This document shows positions 33,181-45,613 of a stretch of 64,000 nt of DNA, piece after piece. The notes beneath the pieces are model-generated. The model did not search any database, was not told the DNA's origin, and was given only the letters and a program-made list of their open reading frames with translations. The translations under genes were made by a program, and so were the position numbers. Within the stretch, counting starts at the first letter, position 1; each line of letters starts with the position of its first letter. Source of the stretch: Anagrus nilaparvatae (taxonomy: Eukaryota > Arthropoda > Insecta > Hymenoptera > Mymaridae). The stretch is from contig JAKSXM010000132.1 of assembly GCA_022575985.1 (NCBI GenBank), positions 6,882,001-6,946,000 of the forward strand, given 5' to 3'.

Positions 33181-33816
33181 AACCGTTTAACGATCAGGAG
33201 CTTATATACGTGTCGATTTGTTTTGAAACACTAAATTAATTTAATATTTAACTATGTAAAAATATCTCGATTTTAAGAATCTGAGTTAAAGTTGGTCAGT
33301 AAAAAAAATAGGCACGTTACTTTTTAGCATTCTTATTAGCTTAAAAAAACATTAAATTTTTATCTTTTGTGTATTTAAAGACATATTTTATAGCATGCAT
33401 GGAAAAATGCAAATGGAAAATTGCGAAAAAAATTACTAAAAACAAATAAAATAATCCAGCTTGTTTTTAGTAATTTTTTTGCGATTCTCCATCCGCCATT
33501 TTGAAATTAAAAAAAAAATGCATGTTAAAAAATATGTCCTTAAACACACAAGAGATGAAATTTTAATGTATTTTCATTAAATATCCCTTATTTTTATGTT
33601 ATTTACAAGGCTGATAATCAACATATCGATTTTTTTTAGCAGTCAACTTTGACCCGCGATATTAAGTTTCCGGTTGATTTTATTGTAAATTTGACTTCAG
33701 ATTCTGAAAAATGAGATTTTTTACAGGAATAAATTTTTAGAAATATCAATTTTAGTTTTAAAATTAATTTAGTGTGCAAAAACAAAACGTAGATAAGCTC
33801 TTGGGCGTTAAAGGTT
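33181..33816. mobile_element. Imperfect fold-back element
   Basis: Left-arm blocks such as AGGAGCTTATATACG, ACACTAAATTAATTT and TTTTGTGTATTTAAAGACAT are matched in reverse complement, in mirrored order, on the right (ending at the mirrored AAGCTC and CGTTAAAGGTT). The centre is near 33453. Divergence between the arms shows it is older than the palindromes at 10.5 and 27.9 kb. No ORF. Confidence 0.65.
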
Positions 33817-36229
33817 TAATTAAAAATATTTCTTGTGATACTTTGCATTTTTATGATATTTTACTAATGCAAAGTTTACACGAAAGATATGAAATTTATT
33901 GCGCGGCTAAATTTTTTAAGGATTTTTAAGTGTGTGAAGCAAAAATACATGAATAAATACGCCTTATTTATAAATATCGGATGTGGTCCAAATACCAATC
34001 AGTTCATCCAGACGATGAAAAAAACTCAGTCAGTTAAAAATAAAAGCAACCCAACTAATTGCTTTTGTTATATCGTGCCCACTAAGTGTCGATTTTTGCA
34101 TCCTATAAGGTAAAGCTTCGCTCAACAATTAATAAAAATGTATGAAACAATTCATCAATAATATTTTAAAACTGAATGTATAGGTCTAAAGTTATTCGTA
34201 AAATGTAATGAAAATAACATTTGAACTACACTGTAAAAAGGTTAATGAAAAAAATAACAAATACTTGAAAAGTTAGTATATTATCAAAAAAATTTTTTAC
34301 TTTTTTACGTCTAAAATAAAAAAAATTCTTAGTTAGCTTATTTTTTTATGGCAAAAATTTTGAGATTAGTACATTAAGGATGAAGGAAAGATGATAGTTC
34401 GTCACACATGCACATATATAACCTGCGTTTATCTGGTATGTTTTTTCAACATAACAAACTGATCCATACCCACATCGTGTAATTTGGTGTTCCAAATACA
34501 TTAAACTCCGTGAATAATTTTCTTCAAAAAGTAATTTTTAAATTGTCGTATTTAAATCTTTTTTTTCTTAATTAAATATTCAACCTAATAAATCAATAAT
34601 TTTTTATTTAACATGATTTTATATTTAAAATATCAAAGCAAAATTACTAGAGCGTAAAAAAATTTGTCAAAAGAAATTGTAACGAAAATCTTATTTATTA
34701 ATTAGGCTATGAATTGAAACACTTACAGAGCATATATCAAATAAATTTTAATTACTGAATACAAGGGTATAAAATAATTTGATAAAAATATGCATATATA
34801 ACTTAAAATATTTTCAAATAATTCAGATGTAAATATATAAAGATATTAAAATATCAAATAATATTTCATATTTTCTTTATTTGACATATATAAAATATAT
34901 AATATTTATACTGTACCAAAAAAAAATAAATTAGGCTAACTCTGTGAATTCATGTAAAATTTTAAGAAAGTTAAGTTAGATATACCTTATTTTTTAAAGA
35001 AAAAAGTATTCAAAAAAAAACACACACAAAAAAGACCATATATACAAGATAACTCTTATCATTTTCTTACTAGAATGAACCAAAAAAAAAAAAAATTCAA
35101 TGGATATAATATAGAACTTTAACGCTCTAACAAGCATTTTGATATCTTTATAGAACAAGCTTTAAACTTTTTTCTTAGATTATTTTCTTTGAAAAAAAAA
35201 AACTTTTTTATGAATATATCTTTTATTCTTTGAATTAACTTAATTAATCGTAATTTTTTATATCATATAATTTATTATTATTCTATTCAATATTAAAATT
35301 AATTAATTTTTTTTTTATATATTTATTCTTGAACTATTTTAAAAATCAATTAATTTACTTCTTGTTTTTGAAATATTTTTATTAATTTCCAGTAAAATTT
35401 TGAAGGTGACTAATATCGCAGAAAGGTTCTGAAGTTTTATCGAAAAACTAATGTCAGAAATATTTAACTGAAAATTATTTACAATATTAAACTTACCTAT
35501 CAAAAATTAATCAGTGTTAGTAGGTTAAACTGGTAATCTATAAATTTATCATTAATTAACTAAATACTAATAGGATTAATTTACAAATACTGTTTAATTT
35601 AAAATGGATAGATCATAAATAAATAATTTTAATTTCAACATTTTAACTAACAATGTATAATTATTCCACTTCCCTAATTCCCAATTTCAAATCAAGTTTA
35701 TTTAAAATTAATTTTTACTTGACTTCATAATTTTGTAATTTTATAAAATGTATATATGCTTTTCACTCATAAATACAATAAATAAATATCAAATCAAAAT
35801 TATTTATTTGTAAATATTTTACCAACTAATTAAAATTACAATCATACATATTTATTTTGTTTTTTTTTATTTGCTTGTAATACCTGTTATTTTTTTTTTA
35901 AATAAACTAAAAAATTTTTTTATAAAACTTTTGTATTTATTGTTAAAATTTTTGTAGCATAAACATTTTTATAAAAAATAACAATACCTTATAATTTTTT
36001 CTTTGTGTGTAAAAATTTTTCCTACAAATTATATTATTATACAAAAAATAAACAAAACTTTTTTTATAAAAAAAAAAACGAGACAATTACTTTTCAGATA
36101 CCTTTTTTTTATATGAGTGATTCCATGCCATAGGGGCCTAATTTGGACTGAAGGGTCAAGGAAATGAGCACAAAGAGCCATTTTTAACATGGAACATGTT
36201 TATAGGGAGGGGGTACTTCAGAACTTGAA
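33817..36229. other. AT-rich spacer
   Basis: Homopolymer-rich; a small open frame at 33889-34113 has no family resemblance. 36115-36229 is less AT-rich and leads into the minisatellite. Confidence 0.55.
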
Positions 36230-37012
36230 AATTAAGGGGGGGGGGTCAAATTTGTCCTATTTAAGGGGGTGGTCAAATATGTCCTATTTAAGGGAGGTGG
36301 TCAAATATGTCCTATTTAAGGGAGGTGGTCAAATATGTCCTATTTAAGGGGGGTGGTCAAATTTGTCCTTTTTAAGGGGGGTGGTCAAATATGTCCTATT
36401 TAAGGGGGTGGTCAAATATGTCCTATTTAAGGGAGGTGGTCAAATATGTCCTATTTAAGGGGGGTGGTCAAATATTTCCTATTTAAAGGGGGTGGTCAAA
36501 TATGTCCTATTTAAGGGAGGTGGTCAAATATGTCCTATTTAAGGGAGGTGGTCAAATATGTCCTATTTAAGGGGGGTGGTCAAATTTGTCTTATTTAAGG
36601 GGGGTGGTCAAATATGTCCTATTTAAGGTGGGTGGTCAAATATGTCCTATTTAAGGTGGGTGGTCAAATATGTCCTATTTAAAGGGGGTGGTCAAATTTG
36701 TCCTATTTAAGGGGGGTGGTCAAATTTGTTCTATTTAAGGGGGGTGGTCAAATATGCCCTATTTAAGGTGGGTGGTCAAATATGTCCTATTTAAGGTGGG
36801 TGGTCAAATATGTCCTATTTAAAGGGGGTGGTCAAATTTGTCCTATTTAAGGGGGGTGGTCAAATATGTCTTATTTAAGGGGGTGGTCAAATATGTCCTA
36901 TTTAAGGGGGTGGTCAAATATGTCCTATTTAAGGGAGATGGTCAAATATGTCCTATTTAAGGGGGGTGGTCAAATATGTCCTATTTAAAGGGGGGTGGTC
37001 AAATATGTCCCG
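36230..37012 (+). repeat. G-rich 28-bp minisatellite, about 28 copies
   Basis: The unit is TCAAATATGTCCTATTTAAG plus GGGRGGTGG, repeated head to tail with single-base variants (TTTGTCC or TATGTCC; GGGAGG, GGGGGG or GGTGGG) and 1-bp length changes. The G-runs sit all on one strand every 28 bp. There are no unique spacers, so it is not a CRISPR-type array. Confidence 0.92.
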
Positions 37013-38325
37013 CAACCAGTATACAACCCAGGTCCATAAAAAAAGAAATTCTGATCTGGATAGAAAATTGGAGTTTAAGAGGCCCAATAGTGAATTAAAT
37101 CACGCTTGCATAAAACAATCATCACTTTTTATAAAAAATATTTTGGGCCTAACCCATTCCTGAAAACTTTCAATCCAACTTGGTCACAATTAGCATAGAA
37201 TCCTTAGTATAAAAAGCTTAAATTTTTATTCTTTCAAGGAAATTATTTCTATATATATCTCAGATTATATTCCTAATCGATAATTTTGTATATAATAAGA
37301 CACACGCAAAACTTTTTTTTTCGAGGGTTGAAAAAATAATGAAGACACAAACATAACCTATAATTTATTATTTTGCGTGTAAATTAATTTTAATTATTTG
37401 ACTTTTTAATATATAACTTAAATACTAAAATAAAAGACTAAAAACGCAAATTATTTATTCGTGACTTTGAAATTTTATTTTTAGTATTTATAGAGGGGTG
37501 AATATTACATTTAAATAATTTATTACTTTGAAATAAATCAAATAAAAAAAAAAATATTAATGGAATTCAATTTTTTAGAAAATATATTCGATTTATATAT
37601 CTTACTGTCTTCTTATTTATTCTAAAAGAATTTTTTAAGCACCTGGGTTTTCATTACTTCAGCTATATTTTCTGTACTTTATATGCAAAAGTATATCATT
37701 TTAAATTATATTGCACAATTTTTCTCTTTGAAAAAGATAAACTGAAATATATATATTCGTCAAGTACTTGTTATATTTTTTGTTGGTTGTAGTAAATATA
37801 TATATATATATATATATGTTTTTTTTTCAGAAGGAAAATATGTAAATATAAAATAAATATTCATTTATAATGATCCTGGTTATATGCTTTATACAAAAGA
37901 GACGAGTATTCTGTTTACTTTATATTTTACATTAAAAATTCAATTATAGAAATTTTTTCGGACTACTGATTTTGAATAAGTAGTATATTTTTTTTGTTAT
38001 AAAAATGAAATTTTTTATATTTTTTATATGTATAGAAACATATATGATAATGAAGGCAGGTCGTTTTATTTCAGAAAGTATTTCAAATTTTTGTAGAAGC
38101 TAAATTTTTAATTGATAAAAGTGTTTTTGAGTGCAATTTTCCCTGGCAATTTTTATAAACTCATTTTTTTCTTATTCATAGAAATTTTTTTTTGATTTGT
38201 TATTTGAAAATATGTGGATTTTGTGATTCTTCAAAAAAGAATTTATATGAGTAATTCTCAATGAAACTTTACTAAAGGAAAGGTGAAAATCTGAAATTTT
38301 AAGAAACCATTTCGACTGTAGTTAA
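37013..38325. other. AT-rich spacer with a TA microsatellite
   Basis: An (AT)n run at about 37796-37817. Nothing else stands out. Confidence 0.6.
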
Positions 38326-38575
38326 AAATACCCTGTGGTAATTATAGAAAGTTTTCGTAAATTAATGAAAAATTCGTAAATTTACTAAAAAAGTAAGTTA
38401 CTATTGCCTCGTAATTTTACAATTGTTTTGTAAATTTACGATTTTTCAGATGTAAATATAGTAAATTGTTTCGTGTATTTGTTGTAAATTTACTAACGAT
38501 TGTAAATTTACGATTTCTTTAGTAAAATTACGACAAATTTTACGATAATTTCATTTCATTTACCATAGGGTATTT
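38326..38575. mobile_element. 250-bp MITE, TTAA-flanked
   Basis: Terminal inverted repeats AAATACCCTGTGG and CCATAGGGTATTT, with TTAA directly outside both ends (38322-38325 and 38576-38579). The interior repeats GTAAATTTAC-type palindromes. A TTAA target is shared by piggyBac and some other families. Confidence 0.75.
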
Positions 38576-40079
38576 TTAAAAGAGTATGTAAAAATATGAT
38601 GCTTCTAGATTCAAGAGTATCAAAATCATCTTTAGGTTTCTCGGGGTTTCAGGTTCCGCACACCCCTAATATAAATATCTGATTTATTTTATCTCAACTA
38701 ATAACATTTTCATTAAAAAAAAAAAAATATCTTATTTTATCTCTAAAAATACAAAATTAGTAAAAATTTTCTTAGATTACAAAGAATAAATTTTAGTAAC
38801 ACATAATTTAATGATAAAAATAAAAACTTTTATTAACACGTATATCTAAACTTTGTACTTTAACAACATAATATATTGTCATATAATCAAATAAAGTACT
38901 TTCCTTCAACAAAAAAAAAAAAGATCAAAAAATCCAAAAAAAAGATAAATGACCACCAAAGAGTATAATATAATAGTCATAAAGATAAGAAACTCAAGTA
39001 CAGAGTTTAGTAAAATATATCGATCAGATTACTTTTATTCTGTTCCTTTTTTATTTTGAATCACGCACATAATAAAAATTGGTAATTACAAAAAATAAAG
39101 TATAATAAATGTCTAAAAAATTTAAATATAATTTAAAAAAATATAATTTATATGTATGTCTTTATTAAAAAATATTTAGTAATTTTTAAAAGCACGTATA
39201 CGCAATTTTCTAGATATATCTGACTCATATCAAATAATTCACTCTCTATATATAAAAAAATAATGTGTAGAATATAATGACGAGCCTTTTATAATAGAGA
39301 GAGACTGTATGAAACAAGGGATGATAAAATATATGTAATATGTAACTATTAATTTTGACCCTTCGTAAAATACATTTGTATCTTTTTTCTGTCTCAAGTT
39401 TCATATTTATTACTTTTTTTTAAAATTTAAGTAAATTATGGTTTAGACTTCTATCTAATTTTTAGAATGTGGTAATTGTTATATGAAGATAATTGTATTT
39501 ATTTTAAGTGGACAATGATATTAATACGTACTGTGTATAAAATGAATGTTTCATAATTATACTAATAATCTGTGAAATACCATATATAAATTCGTTGAAT
39601 AATTTTATCTATGCCTGCAATGATTATTTTGGATTTAGCAAAATAAACGTTTATTTCGTTATGTGAATTTTTTGTAACTGATTATAGGACGAAAATAATA
39701 ATTCTTGAACAGAAATCCCATTCAACACCAAAATGGAGCTTTGATCCACATAGAACTCTAAGAGTAGTAGTATTCAACTATAGTAAAGTAAGATTACTCA
39801 CTGGTGGAAATATTCTGCATATTTTGAAGAGGGATTCAGTTTCTTTGGTCTATCATGTGATACATCTTGAGCTTCCAGAAGCAATTTTTAGTTTGAAAAA
39901 CATTATCTGAAAATAAAAATAAAGAATTTAAATGGAATTTTCCTGGTTGTCCCTTTAGACCGACAAGTAAATTTTTATTACAGGGGCCTATCGGGCAAGA
40001 ATTCTAAATTAAAGACACCTTGAATATCTTTATAAAGTTCATAAAGGTCGAGGTCTCAGGGGCTAGAGACGAAATTAGC
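38576..40079. other. AT-rich spacer
   Basis: No gene recognised. 39690-40079 is slightly less AT-rich without a frame. Confidence 0.55.
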
Positions 40080-40515
40080 ACCCTTGAATCTGCATGAAGT
40101 AGTATCTCGCAATAATCACAAAAAAAGAATTTTGGGATATTATCAAAGTAATATAGAATTTTGGGATTTTGAGGGATAAAAATGAATGCAATCCCCTTAA
40201 ATCTGCAAAAGCAACTCCTTTGTAGGGGTAATATTGTAGATTTAAGGGTGTTACAATTATATTTTTAACTTTAGGACGCCAAAATTAAAACTAGACGACA
40301 GAAAAAACTTACAGTGACCTAAAACAAATTTTTTTTGTGAATTTTAGAAGACATACATTTTTAGGTTTGCTTTTGCAGACTTAAAATGGTTGCATTCAAT
40401 TTTAACCCTCGAAATCCCGAAATTCTATATTACTGTCCAAAGAAACTGACAGTGTCTCGAAATAAGTTTTTTTTTTTGTGAACGTCGCAAAACACCCCTT
40501 TACGTAGATTTAAGT
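40080..40515. mobile_element. Imperfect fold-back element
   Basis: The left arm (40080-40213) and right arm (40363-40515) are inverted copies; for example AATGCAATCCCCTTAAATCT on the left mirrors AGACTTAAAATGGTTGCATT on the right. The loop is ~150 bp. No ORF and no clear target duplication. Confidence 0.65.
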
Positions 40516-41276
40516 CATAATCAAAATTAGTTAGAAACATATTTTTATTTTATGAATCGCATACATTAAATAAAAAAATATATTTGTTACTAATTTTGAT
40601 TTTGAAAAAAGTAATAATTTTTTAAGAGAAGGTTTCTGACTAGATTTTAAAACCCTGAATCTTGGTTCTAGCATAACATTTTCAGTTCTTATGTAAGAGT
40701 AATCTTTAGCGTTTCAAACCTTTTTCTGAGTAGGATCTTTCTGCCCATAAAAAATTTTTTTCAGCCTGACTTAAACTAAGAAATTTTAGCCAAAATTCAA
40801 TTTCCATAAGAAAATGTCAGAGTCACAACAACCTCAGACAACAATAATTTCAAAAAACAAATTATAATAAAAATAAAAAATATTTTAAAATAACAAAACA
40901 TAAACTGTAAAATATTATTTATTTGCATATTGTAATAAAATTAAAATCAATTTTATTGATACCACTTATACCTAAATTCTATATTTTATAATATATGTAG
41001 ACTCAATAGCTATTATATATTATAACCATTCTCATATTATGAGTATGATGATAATTTTAATTCAATTCACGTTATAATACTCATTGAAAATTTAGCATTT
41101 TGTATTTTCTATTATATGTAATATACGTATTTTGAAAATTATAATATATTCAAAGATAATTAATAATACAGATATTTACCAATATATAAATAAGCTAATA
41201 TTTGAATTTATATTATTGTATAGGAGAGATTAGAGTACGTGGGTGATTTTTAAGTGAAATAAGTATATCTATTATA
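40516..41276. other. AT-rich spacer
   Basis: Nothing recognisable. Confidence 0.6.
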
Positions 41277-41550
41277 CAGGCACGTAACCAGAAATTTTTT
41301 TCAGAGGGGGCCAAAAATTTTGGGTGATGGGGCCAAAACCTAACCTAATTTACTAATAATTAAGGTTTAAATTTGTTTGGTAAGAATCAAAATTTAATTG
41401 TTTATTATTTTTAATTTTTTAAAACTTATATTTCTTAATAAACTTAAAAAATTTTGAAAATAGGGCTAAAAATATTCCCATTTTTAATACAAATTTTCAT
41501 TTCGTGGTAGGGGGCATGGCTCCCTTAGCCCTCCCTATGGATACGTGCCT
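41277..41550. mobile_element. hAT-type MITE
   Basis: Ends CAGGCACGTA and TACGTGCCT, with G-rich and C-rich subterminal tracts (AGAGGGGGCC and its counterpart), as in CAG-ended hAT MITEs. TATTATA flanks both sides (41270-41276 and 41551-41557), close to the 8-bp duplication expected of hAT. There is no coding content. Confidence 0.7.
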
Positions 41551-42089
41551 TATTATAACTTTGTATCTGTATTATATTAAAAATTCATTTATAGATGAAA
41601 TTAAAAGGCGGAAAAAATTATGATTTCAAAAATTATTTAAACAATCCTATTTATTGCCACCAAAAACATGAGCTTTTATAAATCGAATTTTTGGTACCAT
41701 GAGAAACAGTACTATTTTCTTAGGAGTGCTTAAGTAAACTATTATTGTTATTATTATTTATTGAACTTATTTGCTGAAGCAAAATACATCACTCTTGTTG
41801 TACATTTGGTGAGCAGTTAATTACAAGTAAATATATAATGTAAATATAAAATATAAATATATAAATTTTAATAAATTTTATCTTATAAAATTAGTCAAGA
41901 TTAGTGAATCTAGTGAATGCAATTATAAGTATAAATATAAATATATCTTTCAAGTCAATTTAGTGACAATAATACTGATTAATGTTTTTATGTAAAATAG
42001 TAAATATTTAAATACATATATAATTATATGCGTGTATGTGAATAAATAAAGATTTGCTTCTAGCATCACAGTGAAGAAAACTTTTAGTT
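41551..42089. other. AT-rich stretch, possible LINE 3' UTR
   Basis: Lies directly downstream of the minus-strand LINE fragment. A TTATTATTATT-type run and a less AT-rich patch at 41770-41830 could be its 3' UTR. Confidence 0.35.
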
Positions 42090-43120
42090 TTCTAATTTTA
42101 AGAAGTATAGTTTAAAACTCTTTTTAAATCGCTAAAAAAATGGGAGATCGCGATAGCAGGGGGAAGGGAGTTCCATAAATTGGCATATTTAATTTGAAAA
42201 AAGTTCTTTTCGGAGTCAGTTAACATTGTGACAACTTTTAAGTCTTTTTAAGGCTCTCTGGTGGGTTGTCTGACCATTAGGGTTTAAATAATGGAACAAG
42301 CAATGGAGGCTCCTTTATTCGTATGATTAAGATGGCAAAAAATAACAAGGCGGGAGTCATTGCTTAGTCATTTTAGTTGTTTTTGGTAAGGATCTATGTG
42401 CTTATTACGGCTAATTCCGAATATATATACCTTATTATAATCTAGACGGGGGTTACATAAGACTCTAGTAACCTACGTCTTAATAGTTGGAATTACCAGG
42501 ATTTAATGAACCTTAAGCTGTATAGGATAGTCAACTTGCTGTTTCCAATGTGTCGTCTAAAATAACTGCAAGACTAAGGACTTCTTCAACAAATGAAACA
42601 GCGTCACCCTTGCTATTAAATATTATGTCAGAAGTACCTAGTTTTTTGAAAAGCCCAACCATATGTGTTGTACCCAAAATAATGGCTTTAATCTTTTTAA
42701 AGTTAAGGCAGAGTATATTAAGCTCGGCCCAAGCAGACACTTTTTTAGCTGCATCAGACAAAAGATGAATGCCTTTCTGAATTTGGTTTACTGGCACTTG
42801 GACATATAACTGCAGGTAGTTAGCATAAAGTAGCCTTCAAATAGTATCATGAAGATGTAATTTGAGGTCATTCATATAAATACAAAATAAGACAGGCCTC
42901 AATACAGAGCCTTGGGGTACGCCTATATTGATGTATTGAGGAGCAGATGTATATTGTTTGGAAAATACACATTGGGAGCGACCACAGAGATACGACCAGA
43001 ACCACGTTAAGGCAGATCTTCAAAAGTCAATTTCTTGAAGTTTTTTGAGACGTCTGGAAGATGACACATTGTCAAAGGCCTTGGAGAAATTGAACTACAA
43101 AAGAATCTTGACCAAATGAT
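42090..43120 (-). pseudogene. LINE reverse transcriptase 3' half (Jockey-like), decayed
   Basis: The minus strand carries FNFSKAFDNVSSSRRL, FWSYLCGRSQCVFS, INIGVPQGSVLRPVLFCIYM and LLYANYLQLYVQ (the YADD position reads YANY). It continues as QIQKGIHLLSDAAKKVSAWA with LNFKKIKAIILGTTH, then decayed thumb sequence. The C-terminal ANLWNSLPPAI motif, typical of Jockey-type ORF2 ends, lies near 42170-42190. Many stops break it, so it is a dead 5'-truncated insertion. It retains much more of the ORF than the LINE pieces at 8.9 and 26.5 kb. Confidence 0.85.
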
Positions 43121-44261
43121 TTTCTTTACTATAATTTAGAGGATTTTTATCTTACAATTCCTGAATAATTCTATGGTTATCTAACAATTTTTATACTGCA
43201 ATTTAAGAATCAAGTTAATTTAAGGGTTTGAAAATGAAAGTTCTATAATTGTATGACAGTACACCAAGATGTAATAAAACAAAAAAAAATTTAATAATCT
43301 TTAGTGCTTTTTTTTTAATATTTTAAAATCTCAGAATTATAATAAATGACTCCACTATAATTCCAACAAATCATAAACAAAAAATTATAAATTATATAAA
43401 TAAGACACATTTAATCTTCTTGAATTTTTCTAAAACTTAAAGAAAAAATAAAATATGCATGGACAAAAGGAATACACACGTATTCATAAAAGATTTATAA
43501 GATTCTTTTTTTATTTCTGCAGTATTTACTTATTATTTAACTTTTAAAAAAATTCCTTGTATTATTTCACGAATTAATTAGCCGCTCAAGCTTTTTTCTC
43601 TCTAGTGTATAAAGTTGTACAAAAAAAAAAGAAAATCTTGTCAAAGAATTATGAATACTTAGATTACTTCTTATATTATAAGAAACTTTTTTTTTATAAA
43701 GAATGAAAAAAGTATAATTTATAATTAAAATGAAGAAAAGTTAGCGAGACAAAAATATTTTTTTTTTTTAAGGGGTGTTTTATATGATTTATATTTATTT
43801 TTATAGAAGAATATTAACGATAATAAATAAATGTAGGAAGTTATGTACTTTTTTTTTCACTTAATTATTTTATTGAAAGAAATTAAAGGAAGGAAGAGAA
43901 ATTTAATTTGATAAATTTAATTGCAATCATATATGAAAGATTGTGTCTTTAATTTATAAAAAGGATATTTCTCATTAATTAATTAAGAAAATAATTATTT
44001 GGCTTTGTTTAAAGTATAATTTAAAATTATTTTATTTTATTAAATAGAGATTTTTTACTCTGGCTGAAAATACTTGTTTTACAAATTTTATAGTTTTTCT
44101 TACCAAGTTTAAAGAAAAACTTTTTGTTGTTGTACCTATTTTTTTTTTTGGCTTATTAAAAACAGGAAATTTTTCAAATACACTCTTTAAAATACTTTAG
44201 TAACTTTTGCTAAAGTTTTTTTTAAGTAAAAATTTGCAAGGTATTTTGATTTTAATTGTTA
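43121..44261. other. AT-rich spacer
   Basis: Homopolymers only; no gene or repeat recognised. Confidence 0.6.
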
Positions 44262-44508
44262 CACTCTAAATCTAAAAGAATTTTTCGTTATGCAGAAAAG
44301 AATTAATGTTTATTTAATTTTTTAAAAAGGAATTATTTTGAGGTTTATTCTTTCAAAAACAATTATTTTCAATTTAATTCTTTTTGAACAGAATTAAAAC
44401 AAAAATAATTGTTTTAAAAAAATTAACCTCAAAATAATTCCTCTCGAAAGAATTAAATAAACATTAATTCTTTTCTGCGTAACAAAAAATTCTTTTAGGT
44501 TTAGTGTG
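44262..44508. mobile_element. Palindromic Tc1/mariner-type MITE
   Basis: CACTCTAAATCTAAAAGAAT is mirrored by ATTCTTTTAGGTTTAGTGTG, with TA on both sides (44260-44261 and 44509-44510). Nearly the whole 247 bp folds into one hairpin. The CACTNTAAA-type end is common among mariner MITEs. Confidence 0.75.
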
Positions 44509-44530
44509 TATTAATAATTTATTTTAAAAT

Positions 44531-44580
44531 TTTAGCCTTGATAATGAAAACTGAATGTCTTCGAAACGTGGGCAATTTAT
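44531..44580 (+). ncRNA. Hammerhead-like hairpin motif, dispersed copy 2
   Basis: TTTAGCCTTGATAATGAAAA then TGTCTTCGAAACGTGGGCAA, matching 22510-22555 over about 50 bp. The TTGATAA and GAAACGT strands are conserved while the stem between them varies. It lies 22 bp right of the mariner MITE and runs into AAATTTCCCTGGCTAT. Confidence 0.35.
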
Positions 44581-45415
44581 TTTGAGAAATTTCCCTGGCT
44601 ATTCAAATACGCCATTATTTTTCAAAAATAATTATTGGTTTCTTCATAAAAAATGATTTTATACATTACTCATGTTGTTTTTAGCCCTAGATTAAAAGTT
44701 TCTTCTAGTTATTAAATTATTTTGGAAACCTAGGCTCAAATAACATTAATTGGAAGAAAAATTAACAGGGTATTTTTTAAATTTAGATTCGTTAGTCAAT
44801 GCAATACATGACAGCTGCTACACTGTACACAAGCAAAAACAAGTCTTTCACGGGAATGGCAACCATCAACGCTATCATTAATTTAAGAAAAAAAAAAAGA
44901 TTGTATTTTTGAATAAATTATCTTCATTTGCAATAATTTTTATTTGTCTAAGTTAATTATTGCTATGCAAAAAAATTAATCAAAAATCACGTCTTTTTCT
45001 TGCTTGTGAAGGACCCACCGGCCTTAAACGAATAGCTTATATTGACTGTTTTATCAGCTTTCGTATTCATTAAAATTTATCGAGACACTCGTGTTTTTCT
45101 TCAATACTAGATTGGACAGCCACAGATGCGCACTTTTATTTCTTGTCCATTCTTATAGGCAAAATACTGAAAGTAAATTGATGAAGCTAGACAGCCATGT
45201 TCTGCTATCAGTAATATGCGAACTAGCACGATAATTAACCCAATGCTTTAACGCTTTTGCCTGGGTTTAAGGTTTACTAACACCATATTCAATTTTTTTT
45301 ACTGTGTGGGTATCTTTTTCATCTATTGTTTTTCTTTTTCTCTGTTTTTCTACAAATCTTTCCTTAAGCATAACACAATGATTTAATTAACAAAACAAAT
45401 AACTCAAGTTATTTG
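44581..45415. other. Spacer, less AT-rich at 45000-45300
   Basis: 45000-45300 has gene-like composition on the minus strand (short peptides such as KHWVNYRASSHITDSRTWLS) but is broken by stops. No family recognised. Confidence 0.4.
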
Positions 45416-45613
45416 CTACTGGCTAAAAATCGTACTGCTTACATGTTCTGATAAGTGCAAAAATGTGTAGTTGCATAAGACACTAATTCTCTCTCGATTT
45501 TCTTTTTTCACGGTCAGAACATACAGGCCGAGCATTCTTTCTTGAGAAGTCCTCATGTGGCTGGGACCCAGATCCTCACTGGTTGGTGCGATAAAGGAAG
45601 CCCCACCCTCCAT
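45416..45613 (-). CDS. Small ORF of unknown function
   Basis: 65 codons starting at an ATG in strong context (AAG ATG G), reading MEGGASFIAPTSEDLGPSHM and then RTSQERMLGLYVLTVKKENR. Composition is protein-like and less AT-rich than the surroundings. The following minus-strand sequence stays gene-like to about 45000 but is interrupted by stops. It may be a first exon, a decayed gene or the edge of a transposon. No domain, signal peptide or membrane segment is visible. Confidence 0.25.
   Translation of the reverse strand: MEGGASFIAPTSEDLGPSHMRTSQERMLGLYVLTVKKENRERISVLCNYTFLHLSEHVSSTIFSQ

Noticed and set aside
36230..37012. CRISPR-like array of 28-bp repeats
   Set aside because: Repeats are directly adjacent with no unique spacers, no cas genes are present and the genome is eukaryotic; it is a minisatellite.
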